Shown here piece by piece: positions 49,709 through 63,800 of a stretch of 64,000 nucleotides of DNA. Numbering within the stretch: the first letter of the stretch is position 1; every line of letters begins with the position of its first letter. Location of the stretch: NCBI GenBank assembly GCA_965153355.1, contig OZ231126.1, positions 77,252,001-77,316,000 of the forward strand, given 5' to 3'. The DNA comes from Flaccisagitta enflata. Lineage: Eukaryota > Chaetognatha > Sagittoidea > Aphragmophora. Position numbers and translations under genes: made by a program. The notes beneath the pieces are model-generated. The model saw only the letters and a list, made by a program, of their open reading frames with translations. It was not told the origin of the DNA and did not search any database.

Positions 49709-49752
49709 CGACAACGACAACGACAACAACAAAAACAACAACAACAACAACG
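49612..49752. repeat. (ACA)n, right arm
   Basis: Counterpart of 23384-23512, longer and without the TTTATT break. Confidence 0.95.
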
Positions 49753-50000
49753 CGAATAAATACCAGAAAGCTTTTCAACAAAAGACTGGCCATATCCAAG
49801 TGACAATGCCATGAACGAGCAATAAGTGAGGAATTATCATCATTTCTTGCACCTCCCCCCCCCCAGCACTGCCCAGGACGCGCCGTAACATAAATACTGA
49901 AGCATGCAAATCACCATCATCATGATGCCACACACACACAAAAAAAAAAGCAAAAAAGCTAATGGCTCAAAATGAATTTAAAGGGGCATCATAAACACTC

Positions 50001-50556
<556 letters not shown>

Positions 50557-50649
50557 TACGTATCGGTGTTCAAATTCGGAGCCCTGAGATGTCCCATTTT
50601 GTTTGTTTTCTTGATATTCCTAATTCTGAGCAGTGAGATATTCTATCTC

Positions 50650-50699
<50 letters not shown>

Positions 50700-51382
50700 T
50701 GTGTCACAATAATTGGTCCAAATATAAGGATACATAAAAAATAATATAATATGAAGCAAAAATTACAAAAATAATAAAAATGTTAAGAAGAAAAAAAACT
50801 TTTTTCTTGATCATGTCATTTCAAAAAAAAATTATTTAGTTCTAAAGCAAAACTTAAAACCTTTTTTTGTGTCCTGAGTTGATGTATTTTCTGTTTTTAA
50901 CATCATGATCTTAAAATAATAGAAAAATGATTATAATTTGGTTTTGATAATTTGAAAATTTTTGACCAGAGTTTGTGACATGAGCCTTGAACATGAAGTT
51001 AGTAGTGTTTATAAGTCAAGTGCTATACTATTCTACACCCTGCCACATTTTCTTTTTTTTTTTTCTGTAGATAATAAAAGAACTTAAAGAATGAATTTGC
51101 CTCTGTTATAAGCATAATTCTGTTGTTAGCTGGTACAATAGAGTGAGGTTCAACTGTAGTTTGGTTTCAATGCTCTGAAAATGTTGGTCAACAGTTTGTG
51201 ACATAAGCTTTCACACTTAAAGAACTTTCTCCTTCTCCTAGTGGTTAGGATTTGGGTCTAAGGGCTGATATTGATGATCTTAGGTCTTAGGGCAAGGATT
51301 TGGGATTGAGGTTTGAATTTGGGCCATAAGGCAGGGACATGGGCTTTGAAGCTGAGATACAGGCAAGATAGAGAAGTAATAG

Positions 51383-52081
<699 letters not shown>

Positions 52082-52504
52082 ATTCCCTTCATCTCGTATT
52101 CCGCCTTGTTAAATGCCGTCCGCTTTCAAAGACCCGGATTTCCAGGCTTCTTATTCCATTTAAAGTGGATCACCGCGAGAGTGCACCCGCTTTTAAAGCA
52201 AACTCGCCTATAAGACATACAACGTGGACGAATTCTTTACTTATATATGTATTTGCAAAAAGGCAGCTTCACTAGATAAAATACAATTTTACCCGGTTCC
52301 TTGGCATGCGCTCTGGTAAAGATCAACTGTACTCGTTTTTTTCCTTTGGCAGTAAACAAGCCCGACCGGGCAAAGATGCGTCCGGACTGTGTCTCTGCGT
52401 GTATTGATCATGTGACATATACGGAGAGACAGATGGACGAACAGAAGGGTGAAATGATTGAGTAATAGAGGAGGCTCTCAAAACATGCTGGTTGATCATT
52501 TGTT

Positions 52505-52833
52505 TCAGTTTAGGATCTCACCGTGGCCAAAAACAGCCGAGAAACGCGGTTTTTGCACAGGCGTAACGGACGGACGGACGGACCGACGGACGGACGAACG
52601 GACGGACGGACGGACAAACCCTCTTATAGAGATGCGAGGACGCATCTAAAAAACAAGGCCGGATACACGGCTACCGCATGCGGGTGGGCAGGGGCCATAC
52701 TTGAGGTCACTAGACCATTTGGGCAGGAGCAGTGAGGTTCAAAAATAGATATTATAAAAAAAGTAAAGTGTGACCGACCAACCAACCGACCGACCGACGG
52801 ACAAAGTGGGTTGTTGAGACGCGTGCACGCGAC
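52505..52833 (-). repeat. Two hairpin repeats back to back, right arm
   Basis: AGATGCG-stem copy (hairpin 52630-52647) followed directly by the AGTCGCG-family copy (52654-52833). Counterparts of 20748-21070. The GGAC tract length differs from the left. Confidence 0.85.
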
Positions 52834-52900
52834 TAAAAACGATGATAACGACAACTTCTTAGTGTGGGGGACAACCGCTGGGCATTGTGTAAAAGGGAAG

Positions 52901-53009
<109 letters not shown>

Positions 53010-53936
53010 GTCAAGCGTAATGGTCTCTGTGCACGTCAACGTCCTTGTCAGCCCCCAAAATTGGTGTCATTGTCAATAAAGTTAAGTTTTTGTTACGCCA
53101 AGTGTTTGTGTTTGCTGCACGAGGACATTCTGAATTCTTGCTCATGTGGAATGTCGTTTTCTTCCTTCAAAATTGACATTTCGTGTCAGAAGGATGGATT
53201 CTACGCAGTAATTCAAAACAGTCGTTTGCATTTTTAGGAAATATGCAAGCATCCCGCTTATAGATAAGCCTTCGTTCTTTGTCCCATCGCCAGGAGTGGT
53301 TGTCGTTTGGAGTGGGGCTTTGCGGCTTTTGGAGGCACATGAGTTTGTGTTGTGGTTAACATAGGTAGAAATAGAGAGGGCATCAATGCGGATAAAAGTG
53401 TAGGTAATGGTGAGGGTATAAGTGTGCTTGTAAGTGTGGCACTGTGTGTTGGTGGAAATGTGTGTTGGTGGTACTGTGTATCAGTGGTGCTCGGTGTTGG
53501 TTGTAATGTGTGTTGGCGGCGAGGTGTGTTGGTGGTACTTTGTGTTGGTGGTGCTACTTCGTGTTGGTGGTACTGTGTGTTGGTGGTAATGTGTCTCAAC
53601 ATCTCCGGTAATGACATCATCAAAGGCCAAATTGGGTCTCCGCGTTGAGACCCGCATTTTTCCACTCTGCAGAATTCCATTCAGGATCCAAATGAGAGAT
53701 TTAACGCGCCAAAATATTTGGGAAAATTTGAAGGTAATCGCGCCTTTGAGCGCCTTTGAGCGCAGGTAAGCGCAGGAAAGCGCCGTTGAGCGCCTAAAAG
53801 CGCCAAAGAGCGGCTTTTTTTCGCGTCGACTCGGCGCGCGCGCGGCAACGAGAAGGATCACCTTGATCAAGTTTTATACCGATTTACGCGCCCGAACCAC
53901 TTCCGGGTTTTACGCCACGTTGCCGAAAGAGGGCTA

Positions 53937-54972
53937 ATGATGATGCTTATGCTGACTGCAGTGCCGAAGCTTGATGATGCTTATATGCTGACTGCGGTGC
54001 CGAAGCTTGATGATGCTTATATGCTGACTGCAGTGCCGCAGCTTGATGATGCTTATATGCTGACTGCAGTGCCGCAGCTTGATGATGCTTATATGCTGAC
54101 TGCAGTGCCGCAGCTTGATGATGCTTATATGCTGACTGCAGTGCCGAAGCTTGATGATGCTTATATGCTGACTGCAGTGCCGCAGCTTGATGATGCTTAT
54201 ATGCTGACTGCAGTGCCGAAGCTTGATGATGCTTATATGCTGACTGCAGTGCCGAAGCTTGATGATGCTTATATGCTGACTGCAGTGCCGCAGCTTGATG
54301 ATGCTTATATGCTGACTGCAGTGCCGAAGCTTGATGATGCTTATGCTGACTGCAGTGCCGAAGCTTGATGATGCTTATGCTGACTGCAGTGCCGAAGCTT
54401 GATGATGCTTATATGCTGACTGCAGTGCCGAAGCTTGATGATGCTTATATGCTGACTGCAGTGCCGAAGCTTGATGATGCTTATATGCTGACTGCAGTGC
54501 CGAAGCTTGATGATGCTTATATGCTGACTGCAGTGCCGAAGCTTGATGATGCTTATATGCTGACTGCAGTGCCGCAGCTTGATGATGCTTATATGCTGAC
54601 TGCAGTGCCGAAGCTTGATGATGCTTATATGCTGACTGCAGTGCCGCAGCTTGATGATGCTTATATGCTGACTGCAGTGCCGAAGCTTGATGATGCTTAT
54701 ATGCTGACTGCAGTGCCGAAGCTTGATGATGCTTATATGCTGACTGCAGTGCCGAAGCTTGATGATGCTTATGCTCACTGCAGTGCCGAAGCTTGATGAT
54801 GCTTATGCTGACTGCAGTGCCGAAGCTTGATGATGCTTATATGCTGACTGCAGTGCCGCAGCTTGATGATGCTTATGCTGACTGCAGTGCCGAAGCTTGA
54901 TGATGCTTATGCTGACTGCAGTGCCGAAGCTTGATGATGCTTATGCTGACCGCAGTGCCGAAGCTTGATAAC
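53937..54972. repeat. 34/36-bp minisatellite, right-arm array
   Basis: About 29 units and uninterrupted; the flank-like insertion present on the left at 19207-19243 is absent. Two open frames of 143 codons, each a 12-residue repeat, are by-products. Confidence 0.95.
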
Positions 54973-55613
54973 GATGATGATAATCGTGATGATTTCAACT
55001 GTTTATGTCATAAAGAGGTAGTTTTTATGGTGCTAAATCCTTATGGACACTTGAATTGATAGTGTGACAAGTGGAACAATATCCCTTAATATACACAGAC
55101 TGAACATCCTTTTACTTAACATGATCTCCTCACTGCCTACAGCCCTAAACCTGTCTACCAGTGGCATCGCAACTGCCTACCGCCGCTCTAATGCGAAGAA
55201 TCACATTCCATTACCAACAGCACGCAGAAACTTCATCGGCAGCAACATTAGCGGCAGCAACGTTCTCCGCAGCAATGACTTCATCGGCAGCAACGATGAC
55301 GAGTCGGCGTTGGTGCCGGTAGTGGGTTTCCTCCGGCGGCAGCAACGTCATCTCCGTCGTCGTCGTCGTCATCAGCATCGTCATGGTAGTCATGGTCGTC
55401 ATCGCCTCTTCGTTTTCCCAGGCACACACACACTCACATCCTCTCACACACACACAACTAAGTTGCTACTAAGTTGCGCCATTACACTTCGGAAAATCGG
55501 TAATGAAGAAAGAGAAGGCGAAAGTTTAAGGAAGCGAAAACGAGCGAGAAAATGGAAGAAATGAGAGTTTCTTCAACCGGAATTATGTATTTCAATGGGG
55601 TAAACAGTGGCAT

Positions 55614-55670
<57 letters not shown>

Positions 55671-55787
55671 ATATATATATATATTAGAGGAGAGTTGTGG
55701 CAAGTCCGTCGTTGTTATGCGGTAAATCGGAAAGGCCTTATCTATTTCTTTTTTCCTTTTTTTCTTGACTTTTTGTCTCTTCTTCCT

Positions 55788-55822
<35 letters not shown>

Positions 55823-55894
55823 TTCTCTCTCTCTCTCTCTCTCTTGTCTTTGTCTCTCGTTCTTGTTTCTGTTCTTCTTCTTCTTCTTCTTCTT

Positions 55895-55925
<31 letters not shown>
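55614..55925. repeat. (AG)n, (TA)n and (CTT)n, right arm
   Basis: AG (55615-55667) runs straight into about 9 TA units (55667-55685), which the left arm lacks. The CTT tract (55780-55924) is about a third of the length of its left counterpart. Confidence 0.9.
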
Positions 55926-56208
55926 TTTTTCCCCTTCTTCTTTTTCCCCTTCTCCTTTCAACCTCCTGGTCTCTCCTCTAAAATGCAAGCGGTGTCTTCG
56001 TCAGGTCATCGAGGGTCACAACTGCTCCGCTATCATTGCCGTCGCATTTACGCCTCATTCTCTCACCAATCACCAATCACCACCATCCTTTAGTTACCAT
56101 TGTTACTGACATGAAAACTGCCAGTCACCACTATCCTCCAGTTACTATTGTCATTAACGTGAAATCGGCCAATCACCACCATCCTTTGTTCACCACCATC
56201 CTCTAGTT

Positions 56209-57497
56209 CACCCCGTGGAAGAGACCTGTTTCAGGTATTTAAGAGCTGCCACCCTCCAATTTTTTCACATTTCACTCCCAAATTGTCCCCTGCATGTGGG
56301 AAAACCGTCGAAAAAAAAATCTAGCACGAATTTTCCCGTCCATCCCCTTGCAATTGAACCTCAGTTGGTATTCTTAACAGCCTAATCAGGGAGCTTAACA
56401 GCAGAAACTAAAGTGTAGGGTAAAAATTGCCAAAAAGCTCTGGAACTTCACCATTCTGATATATTTTTCCGTGCTGAACACGAATCTGACCTCTATTTTA
56501 AATATTTTTGGGCCACCTTTTCAAAAATCCATTATTTGCAATTTGGGGTAAAATGCACTTTTGCTATTTGAGTACACTGTTATCACTCTGGTTACAAGTG
56601 AGGTAAACGTAATAAGAACTGAAGTGAATAATAGTTGATTATAAGTATGTGCGGCTTTACAGGAACTGAAAATTGCTAAAAACAGGCAAAAAACAGGCTA
56701 AAAATAGCCTAAAATGGCCAAAATTGGCGTTTTCATCAATTATATCATTGACATTTAAAATTTTTCTGCTAATCTCACTCAATCCAGTCAGAACTGGGTC
56801 AAATATACTAATTGAGAGCTTTAGCCACTGATACGTGGGTCATAACAGGCCAAAAACAGGTCAGTGGGTAAATGCACATATCGGCATTTTCATCACATAG
56901 ACTGGTTGCTATAGATTTTTGCTAATCTCACTCAATCCAGCCAGAACTAGGTCAAGAGTACTAATTGAGAGCTTTAGCCACTGATACGGGGGTCATAACA
57001 GGTGAAAATAGCCTATAATGGCCAAAATCAGCATTTTCAATAAACAGATCGTTGTTATTCACAATTTTATTGTTAATCTCACTTAATCCATTCAGAACTA
57101 GGTCAAATAAACTCATTGAGAGCTTTGGGCATTAATACGGGGGTCATAACAGGCCAAAAATGACTTAAAATGGTCAAAATTGGCATTTTCTTTAATCTGA
57201 TCATTGTTATTCAGAATTTTTTCAGTAATCTCACTCACTCCAGTCAAAACTAGATCAAATATACTCATTGAGATCTTTGAAAATTGATAATAGGGCCACA
57301 ACAGACCAAAAATGGCCTAAAATGGCCAAAATTGACATTTTTATCTAATGATTTTTTTTTTTATTATCAGGATTTCTTCCTTGAGCGTGAAAGCACTTGG
57401 TTGGAATTTTTTTTGTAAATCTCACTCAATCCAGTCAGGATTAGGATATTTATACTCATTTAATTTTCTGGACACTGCTACCAGGATAACAACAGGC
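56209..57497. mobile_element. Truncated foldback transposon, right-arm copy
   Basis: Begins CACCCCGTGGAAGAGACC after AGTT (56205-56208) and matches the right part of 14050-17278 down to 15970. The opposite half is missing because the duplication ends here. Part of the body near 56520-56650 and 56860-56930 is visibly eroded relative to the left copy. Confidence 0.9.
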
Positions 57498-57804
57498 GTC
57501 GGTCAACGATAATGGACAAAGTCAGGTTGTAGTGATTGATGTTGTTTGGGTGACACGCAATCAAAAAGAGTATTCTTGGCAGTATTGTTTGTTGAACGGT
57601 TGGTCCGCCCTTCCGTCCATCTGTCAGTCAGGCAGGGAATTTTTGTCATTTGCGTCTGCAGTAACCGCGTAGCTGAGTTAGAAAACAGATCACTTTGCAA
57701 CGGTTGGCAATATTCGCTTTTTTTCAAGACATGTAGAACTTATTTGAATACTAAATCAACCTCTCATTTCGTCAAATTTCGTCGGCCCTTAAATTGATCT
57801 TTTT

Positions 57805-57935
57805 AGGTGCGACAAAGCACCTCTATAACTGGCTGTGTCCGTCAGTTTGTCGGTCTGTTGGTCTGTCGGGTAACGCATTCGTTCGACGATTCACACGTCG
57901 CACCTTATTGGCCTTCACTGGCCTTGTTTTTATAT
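57805..57935 (+). repeat. Hairpin repeat, AGGTGC stem subfamily, copy 2
   Basis: Hairpin AGGTGCGACAAAGCACCT (57805-57822), CTATAACTGGCTGTGTCCG, short tract, AACGCATTCGTTCGACGATT, TTGGCCTTCACTGGCCTTGT. Confidence 0.85.
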
Positions 57936-58418
57936 CGCCGTTTCTCCACGCTTGGAGATTCGTCGTGTCTTGCTTCCCCACCAGCCTCGAGACACATAAA
58001 ACAGGAGAAAAAGACAATTGAACAATCAACATAAGGAGAAAAACAAATCTATTGATCGAATGTGTCAACGACAGATAGGGACAGGCAGAAATTGACAATG
58101 ATAGATACACAGACAAACATGCATACAGATAAACAAGAACACAGAGACGCAGAGACACCGAGACACCGAGATACAGAGACACAGAGACACAGACTGACAG
58201 AGGTACAGAGGCACAGAGACACTGAAAAACGGAGACAGAAGACAGATAAACAGCCGGACAGCCGGACAGCGCAGCCGGACACAAAAACAGAGCTAAAACT
58301 CATTATCAGATCATTCTATGAGAGTAAGATGAAAGGAATAGGAGAAAAAGACACAAATAGAAAGTGCCCATAAAGAGAAATAGAAGAGAGAGGGCAGTAA
58401 AGAGGGGGCGATAGCAAT

Positions 58419-58485
58419 CCAATTTTGACCAATCAGATGGCGGGAAGATGAGAAGTCCTCACCTTCATTTCCCTCCACCAATCAG
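58419..58485 (+). promoter_or_regulatory. Cluster of three CCAAT motifs
   Basis: CCAAT at 58419-58423, CCAATCAG at 58429-58436 and again at 58478-58485. CCAATCAG is the classic NF-Y site and pairs of them are common in animal promoters. No adjacent gene is identified, so this may be chance. Confidence 0.3.
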
Positions 58486-58531
58486 AAAACGACATTTCAG
58501 AAAATTAGAGGAAAGTGAGGGGAGAAGGAGA

Positions 58532-58625
58532 GAGAGAGAGAGAGACACACACACACACACACACTATCTTACAGACTGACAGAACAGACAGGCGAACGAA
58601 CGAACAGACAGACGAACGAACGAAC

Positions 58626-58684
<59 letters not shown>

Positions 58685-58701
58685 ATGATAGAATGACTAT
58701 C

Positions 58702-58749
<48 letters not shown>

Positions 58750-58752
58750 GGA
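58532..58752. repeat. (AG)n, (CA)n, (GAAC)n and (ACAG)n cluster
   Basis: Four different simple repeats in about 220 bp. Confidence 0.9.
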
Positions 58753-58879
58753 AAGTAATATTGAGAAAGACAGAGTGAGAGCGGAATAAAAAGAAAATGT
58801 GAATGGAAAATTTCCACCAGATGAAATATTCCATCATCGCATCAACAAAAGACTCCAAAATGGCTCCTTTTGCCACCAC

Positions 58880-59135
58880 AACCGACGCCTCCTCATCCTA
58901 CTCCTCATCCTCTTCTTCCTCCACCTACTCCTCCTCCTCTTCTTCCTCCACCTACTCCTCATCCTACTCCTCTTCTTCCTCCTTCATGCTCATCCTCAGC
59001 CATCTCCTTTTGCCACCGACGCTGACGCCTCCTCATCAGACTCCTCTTCTTCCTCCACCTTCTCCTCCTCATCTTCTTCCTCCACCTACTCCTCCTCCTC
59101 TTCCACCTACTCCTCATCCTCATCCTCTTTCCGCT
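58880..59135. repeat. Degenerate CCT/CTT triplet tract, 60-bp higher-order copies
   Basis: CTCCTCATCCTCTTCTTCCT-type blocks, with TTTTGCCACC(A)C(A)AC(C)GACGCCTCCTCA repeated near 58866 and 59009. The Ser/Pro-rich frames are composition-driven. Confidence 0.7.
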
Positions 59136-59817
59136 GTCGTTTCGATGTGTTTCTGTATTTGCTCATTTCTCTTTTCTTTTTCTTTTCTTTTTCTTTCTCA
59201 CTTTTTCTATTTGAGATTAAAAATGGCGGATTTTTTCCCCAAAATTTCAGTTTTCGAGTAGAACTTTAAAAAGAATTACTGCCTGGGACCCTATTCAGTA
59301 CAAAAGATCATAATGCAATGGCCTGTACATTGTTTGGCTGTGTGACCGGCCATCTGTCCGTTCATCCACTCTTCCTTTCTTCCGTCCATTCACGGGTTGA
59401 GCTTTCAATTGGTTAGCCGACATGTCGCGACAGACACGCATATTGGCACACTCGATCTCGCTCGAAATCAAAGGGAAAATCATTTGCCCGCGATTTCACA
59501 TATTTTTTTGTGTCTTGAAGGTACCTGATCTACAGCCCAAAAAAATCACTACTATCTAAAAATAAACTTGAGGAAAATATTGACAATCGAGCGCAATGCA
59601 TTGGTAACCAGTCTTTTATAAAAAGAAAGTTTCAAAAAGTAAAACCAGATCAAATTCGTCAGTTTTTGGCTTTTCGCCACTGTCATCTTTTAGTTGTCCA
59701 TTGTCTTTCTTTTCTTAGATTATCAGCAGCTATTTCAATTGTTTTTTTGTTTTTTTGTTTTTGTCTCTTGCTTCCCAAGCTGATATGTTGCTGTCTCGTC
59801 TGTTACTGTTCATTTTT

Positions 59818-60000
59818 AGTCGCGTGCGACTCTATACTCCGCTTTGTCCGTCCGTTGGTCGGTTGGTCCACTTTTTCCTTTGTTGGCTCTTTTTAAACGT
59901 TCTGTGCTCACTGCTCCTGCCCAAATGCCCCAGTGACCTTCTCTATCACTGCCCTGCCCACTCGCACACGACTAGGGAAGCCCTGTATCCGGCCTTGTTT
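59818..60000 (+). repeat. Hairpin-ended short repeat, short-stem copy
   Basis: Terminus AGTCGCGTGCGACT (stem AGTCGC/GCGACT), CTATACTCCGCTTTGTCCG, brief GGTT tract, CTCACTGCTCCTGCCCAAAT, CTGTATCCGGCCTTGTT. Confidence 0.8.
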
Positions 60001-60644
60001 CGTTTTTTTGTAGCTCATTTATTTCCTTTTTTCTGTCATCTGGAAATGAGGCACTTCTGGTGACGGAAACAAGTAACACATTCTCACACTTGGATACCTG
60101 CCGAAAATGGTTTTTGATGGAAAAATGTTGAGCAGATGGGCTGCAACTTGGGTGGGAGTGTATATTTGTGATAATGTGTGTGTATGTGGGGTAGAGGGAG
60201 GGCTGTGTGTTTTAGTGCAGGGGAGGAGGAGGTTGTATGTGTCACTGTGTCTCCCTGGAATCGGAGTGGTTTAAACAAGGCTGGATAGTCATGTGTATGG
60301 TCATGTGTATCGTTGGCCAGGATCCCCGATGTCAAAACAGCTCGCGATGGAACAATGTGACCAACAGATGGACAGACGGATCAACCAAACGATACAGCTA
60401 TGTTAAGAATGAAGATGAGAGATGGAAGATTTCCTAAGTGTGGTGTGAAAAAGTGGATGAGGATGATGTTGGACATAAGTAAAGCGTGTGAGTCGCATAT
60501 GGATTGAAAACCCGGAATTCTAGGTTGATTATTTCTTACTATGTAGCAAAAATTTTGATTAGGTAAAAAAGATTTTTAAAAGATTGTTTGATATGTGTAA
60601 AAAGTAGTATAGTATTATTAAGTAAGATGATACTAATGCTATAA

Positions 60645-61236
60645 TATTTGTTTAATGTTATTGTTAGTGTTGTTATTGTTTGTGTTGTTATCGTTTATGT
60701 TGTTATTGTTTGTGTTGTTATTGTTTGTGTTGTTATTGTTTGTGTTGTTATTGTTTGTGTAGTTATTGTTTGTGTTGTTATTGTTTGTGTTGTTATTGTT
60801 TATGTTGGTTGTGTTGTTTGTTTTTGTTGTTGTTTGCATTGTTTTTGTTGTTTTTGTTGTTGTTTGCGTTGGTTTTTGCATAGTTTGCGTTGTTTGCGTT
60901 GGTTTTTGCATAGTTTGAGTTGTTGTTTGTGTTGTTTGCTTTGTTGTTGTGTTGTGGTTGTTGAGGTGTTGTTGTTGTTGTTGTTTGCGTTACTTTAAAG
61001 TTGTTGTTGTTGTTAGTGTTGTTGGGTTGTTGTTTGTGGTGTTGCTGCTGTGGTGTTGTTGTTTGTAGCGTTGCTGTTTTAGCGGTGCTGGGTTGTTTGT
61101 GCTGCTGTTGCCTGTGGTGGTGCCGTTGCTGCCAGGTGCTGCTGTTGCTCAGGTGTTGCTGGCGTTTGTGCTGCTGTTGTTTGTGCTGTTTTTTTTGTTG
61201 TTTGTTGTTGCTGTTGTTTGTTGTTGCTGTTGTTGC

Positions 61237-61275
<39 letters not shown>

Positions 61276-61290
61276 GTTGTTATTACTTTT
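60645..61290. repeat. (GTT)n-rich region with 15-bp tandem GTTATTGTTTGTGTT
   Basis: About eleven 15-bp units (60660-60806), then GTT/GCT-rich degenerate sequence and a purer GTT tract (about 61200-61274). The Cys/Val and Asn/Thr frames are artefacts. Confidence 0.85.
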
Positions 61291-61299
61291 TTTTTTACC

Positions 61300-61890
61300 T
61301 ATGGCCATTCTTACTCCCTTCATAACAAAAAAATTACACTATGGTAAGTTAACATCAAATCAATGAATAATGCGCGCGATTTTGGATGTACTTTGAAAGA
61401 GTTAACCTCTCAAATATAACTTGTAAAAAAATATTTCGGGGAGGTTGGAGGATAATTTATAGTAACTTCCATCTCATGATGAACGTTTACTATTAAAGGT
61501 CCCCCATTGCTGCTGAATACGCAAGATTGCAGCGAGATTCACTTTTTTGATTCCGCGCCGCAGTTTTTCGGGAAGGAAGAAGAAAAGGAAATATATAAAT
61601 TATAATAAAGAGTGGAGTGGAGGAGGAAAGGGTGGGGGGGAGGGGAAAGAGATGGATAGAAGATTTTGGCATTTTGATTTAAGCTTCCACTTGGCCGTAA
61701 ATATGAGACACTAGAATATCAACTTTAACCTCATTCTTCTCTCATGAAACGGAGGAAAGGGAGACAAAGAAGAGGCAGAAGGAAACACGATAAAGTCACT
61801 TCTTCCACATCCTTCTCCTCTTCATCAACCTCCTTCTTCTCATACCCTTTATCTCTCTCGTCACTAGGTTTCAATTCTCGCCTTTCTTCC
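61300..61890. other. Unassigned sequence
   Basis: No gene or repeat structure recognised beyond purine-rich and pyrimidine-rich stretches. Confidence 0.45.
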
Positions 61891-61898
61891 AAAATCGA

Positions 61899-62300
61899 AA
61901 ATTGGTAGCTCACAAGTTACATCAATTGGTAGCTCACAAGTTTCATCAATTGGTAGCGCACAAGTCACATCAATTGGTAGCTCACAAGTGTAGCTCACAA
62001 GTCACATCAATTGGTAGCTCACAAGTAACATCAATTAGTAGCTCACAAGTCACATCAATTGGTAGTTTACAAGTCACATCAATTGGTAGCTCACAAGTTA
62101 CATCAATTGGTAGCTCACAAGTCACATCAATTAGTAGCTCACAAGTCACATCAATTGGTAGCTCACAAGTCACATCAATTTGTAGCTCACAAGTCACATC
62201 AATTGGTAGCTCACAAGTCACATCAATTGGTAGCTCACAAGTCACATCAATTGGTAGCTCACAAGTCACATCAATTGGTAGCTCACAAGTCACATCAATG
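61899..62300. repeat. 24-bp tandem repeat ATTGGTAGCTCACAAGTCAC+ATCA
   Basis: About 16 units with few substitutions and one partial unit near 61985. The 24-bp period keeps frames open as an 8-residue repeat (SIGSSQVT). No splice or start evidence supports translation. Confidence 0.95.
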
Positions 62301-62304
62301 TCCG

Positions 62305-63185
62305 TCTTGTATCCATTTCAAGATCTCGAAATCACCCTGAACTTGTTCTTTTTTTATTATCCTGATCTACAAACAAAGTTGATTCTCAAATAACTCTATA
62401 GCATTTGCAACAGTCGAGTCGCCTCCCATATTCCTTGTCGCCTTTTCGTTCCACCTTTTCCTTTTTCCTCTCCTTCAAAAAATTCAAGTTCCTCCCTTTC
62501 CTTTCTTACCCCTTTCTTTACATCCCTCCCCCTTTCCTTCATCGTAAAGAATTTGAATAATTTCTCTCTTTTTTTTTCTGCCTCTTCTTCCTCCTCTCGT
62601 TTTTTTCTGCGACAAAAAAAAAAAAAAAAAAGAAAAAAAAATTAAGGACAATTTGGATGCAAATAATATTTCATAACTTTTTCGCTTCCGACTCATCTTC
62701 AAGTTTTTTTCCTCTTCAAATTCTCTTTTCATCTTTTTTTCTTTCTTTTTCATTTCATATACTTCATTCCCTTTTATTTCTTTTTTTCTTTTTTTTTTGA
62801 CATTTTTTTCACATTCTCTTATTCTAACCCGCGGCCTTCATCTCAAAATCTCATCTCATGTTTTATCTCTACCAACGGCATCGTTTCCATTTTCATGTAC
62901 ATAGCTTCATGTACATAGCTTCATGTACATAGCTTCATGTACTACATACGCATCGACATGATTCTTTTGTGCCTCTTTTTTTTTTCTTCACAACTAATGA
63001 GACATGGAACATGAGACATGGATGGGAAACTTAAGTTAAAGAGAAAGAGAGAGAGAACTATGACTTGAGCCAGCTTGCTTGATAATCACGACCTCGCCAG
63101 GATAAAGGCTTCCTTCCTTTCTTTCACATCAACCCAGAAACCCGATGAACACAAAAATTTCAATCTTTTAAAAATTTAACGAGTT
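62305..63185. other. Pyrimidine-rich unassigned DNA
   Basis: Contains an A18-like run near 62613 and a 14-bp repeat TTCATGTACATAGC (3.5 units, about 62892-62941). No gene seen. Confidence 0.5.
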
Positions 63186-63194
63186 TTCAATCAA

Positions 63195-63800
63195 GACGAG
63201 GGTTGCCAACGGCGGAGAGGGCGAAAGAGGCGGCGGTGGCAACTAGCAAGGGGGGATGTGAGAGGGGTGGTTGGGGAGAAAGGGGTGATAGTTGCCAACG
63301 GCGGAGAGGGCGAAAGAGGCGGCGGTGGCAACTGGCAAGGGGGGATGTGGCAGGGGTGGTTGGGGAGAAAGGGGTGATAGTTGCCAACGGCGGAGAGGGC
63401 GAAACAGGTGGCAACCGGCAAGAGGGGATGTGGCAGGGGTGGTTGGGGTGAAAGGGGTGATAGTTGCCGTCGGCAGAGAGGGCGAAAGAGGCGCCGGTGG
63501 CAACTGGCAAGGAAGAACGTGACAGGGGTGGTGGGGGGGAAAGGGGTAGTAGTTGCCATCGGCGGAGGGGGCAGAAGAGGTGGCAACTGGCAGGAGGGGA
63601 TGTGACAGGGGTGGTTGGGGTGAAAGGGGTAGTAGTTGCCATCGGCGGAGGGGGCAGAAGAGGTGGCAACTGGCAGGGGGGGATGTGACAGGGGTGGTTA
63701 GGGTAAAAGGGGTAGTAGTTGCCATCGGCGGAGGGGGCGAAAGAGGCGGCGGTGGCAACTGGCAAGGGGGGGGGGAGGGTGTGACAGGTTAGGATTGACG
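63195..63800. repeat. About 89-bp GC-rich tandem repeat
   Basis: About seven units starting GTTGCCAACGGCGGAGAGGG and ending GGGGAGAAAGGGGTGATA, with 6-bp deletions in units 3, 5 and 6. The Pro-rich minus frames are by-products. Beyond it, to the window end, lies GGTGGCAGC/GGTGATGG degenerate triplet DNA. Confidence 0.9.

Noticed and set aside
53937-54796. Repeat protein with 12-residue DDAYMLTAVPKL units
   Set aside because: Frames open only because 36-bp units are divisible by three; 34-bp units break them, and the same array is read on both strands.
61899-62300. CRISPR-like or repeat-protein gene
   Set aside because: Head-to-tail 24-bp units without spacers, and no start, splice or domain evidence.
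63187-63765. Pro-rich 130-190-codon minus frames
   Set aside because: They follow the 89-bp tandem repeat and shift frame with unit deletions; several overlapping frames are open at once.
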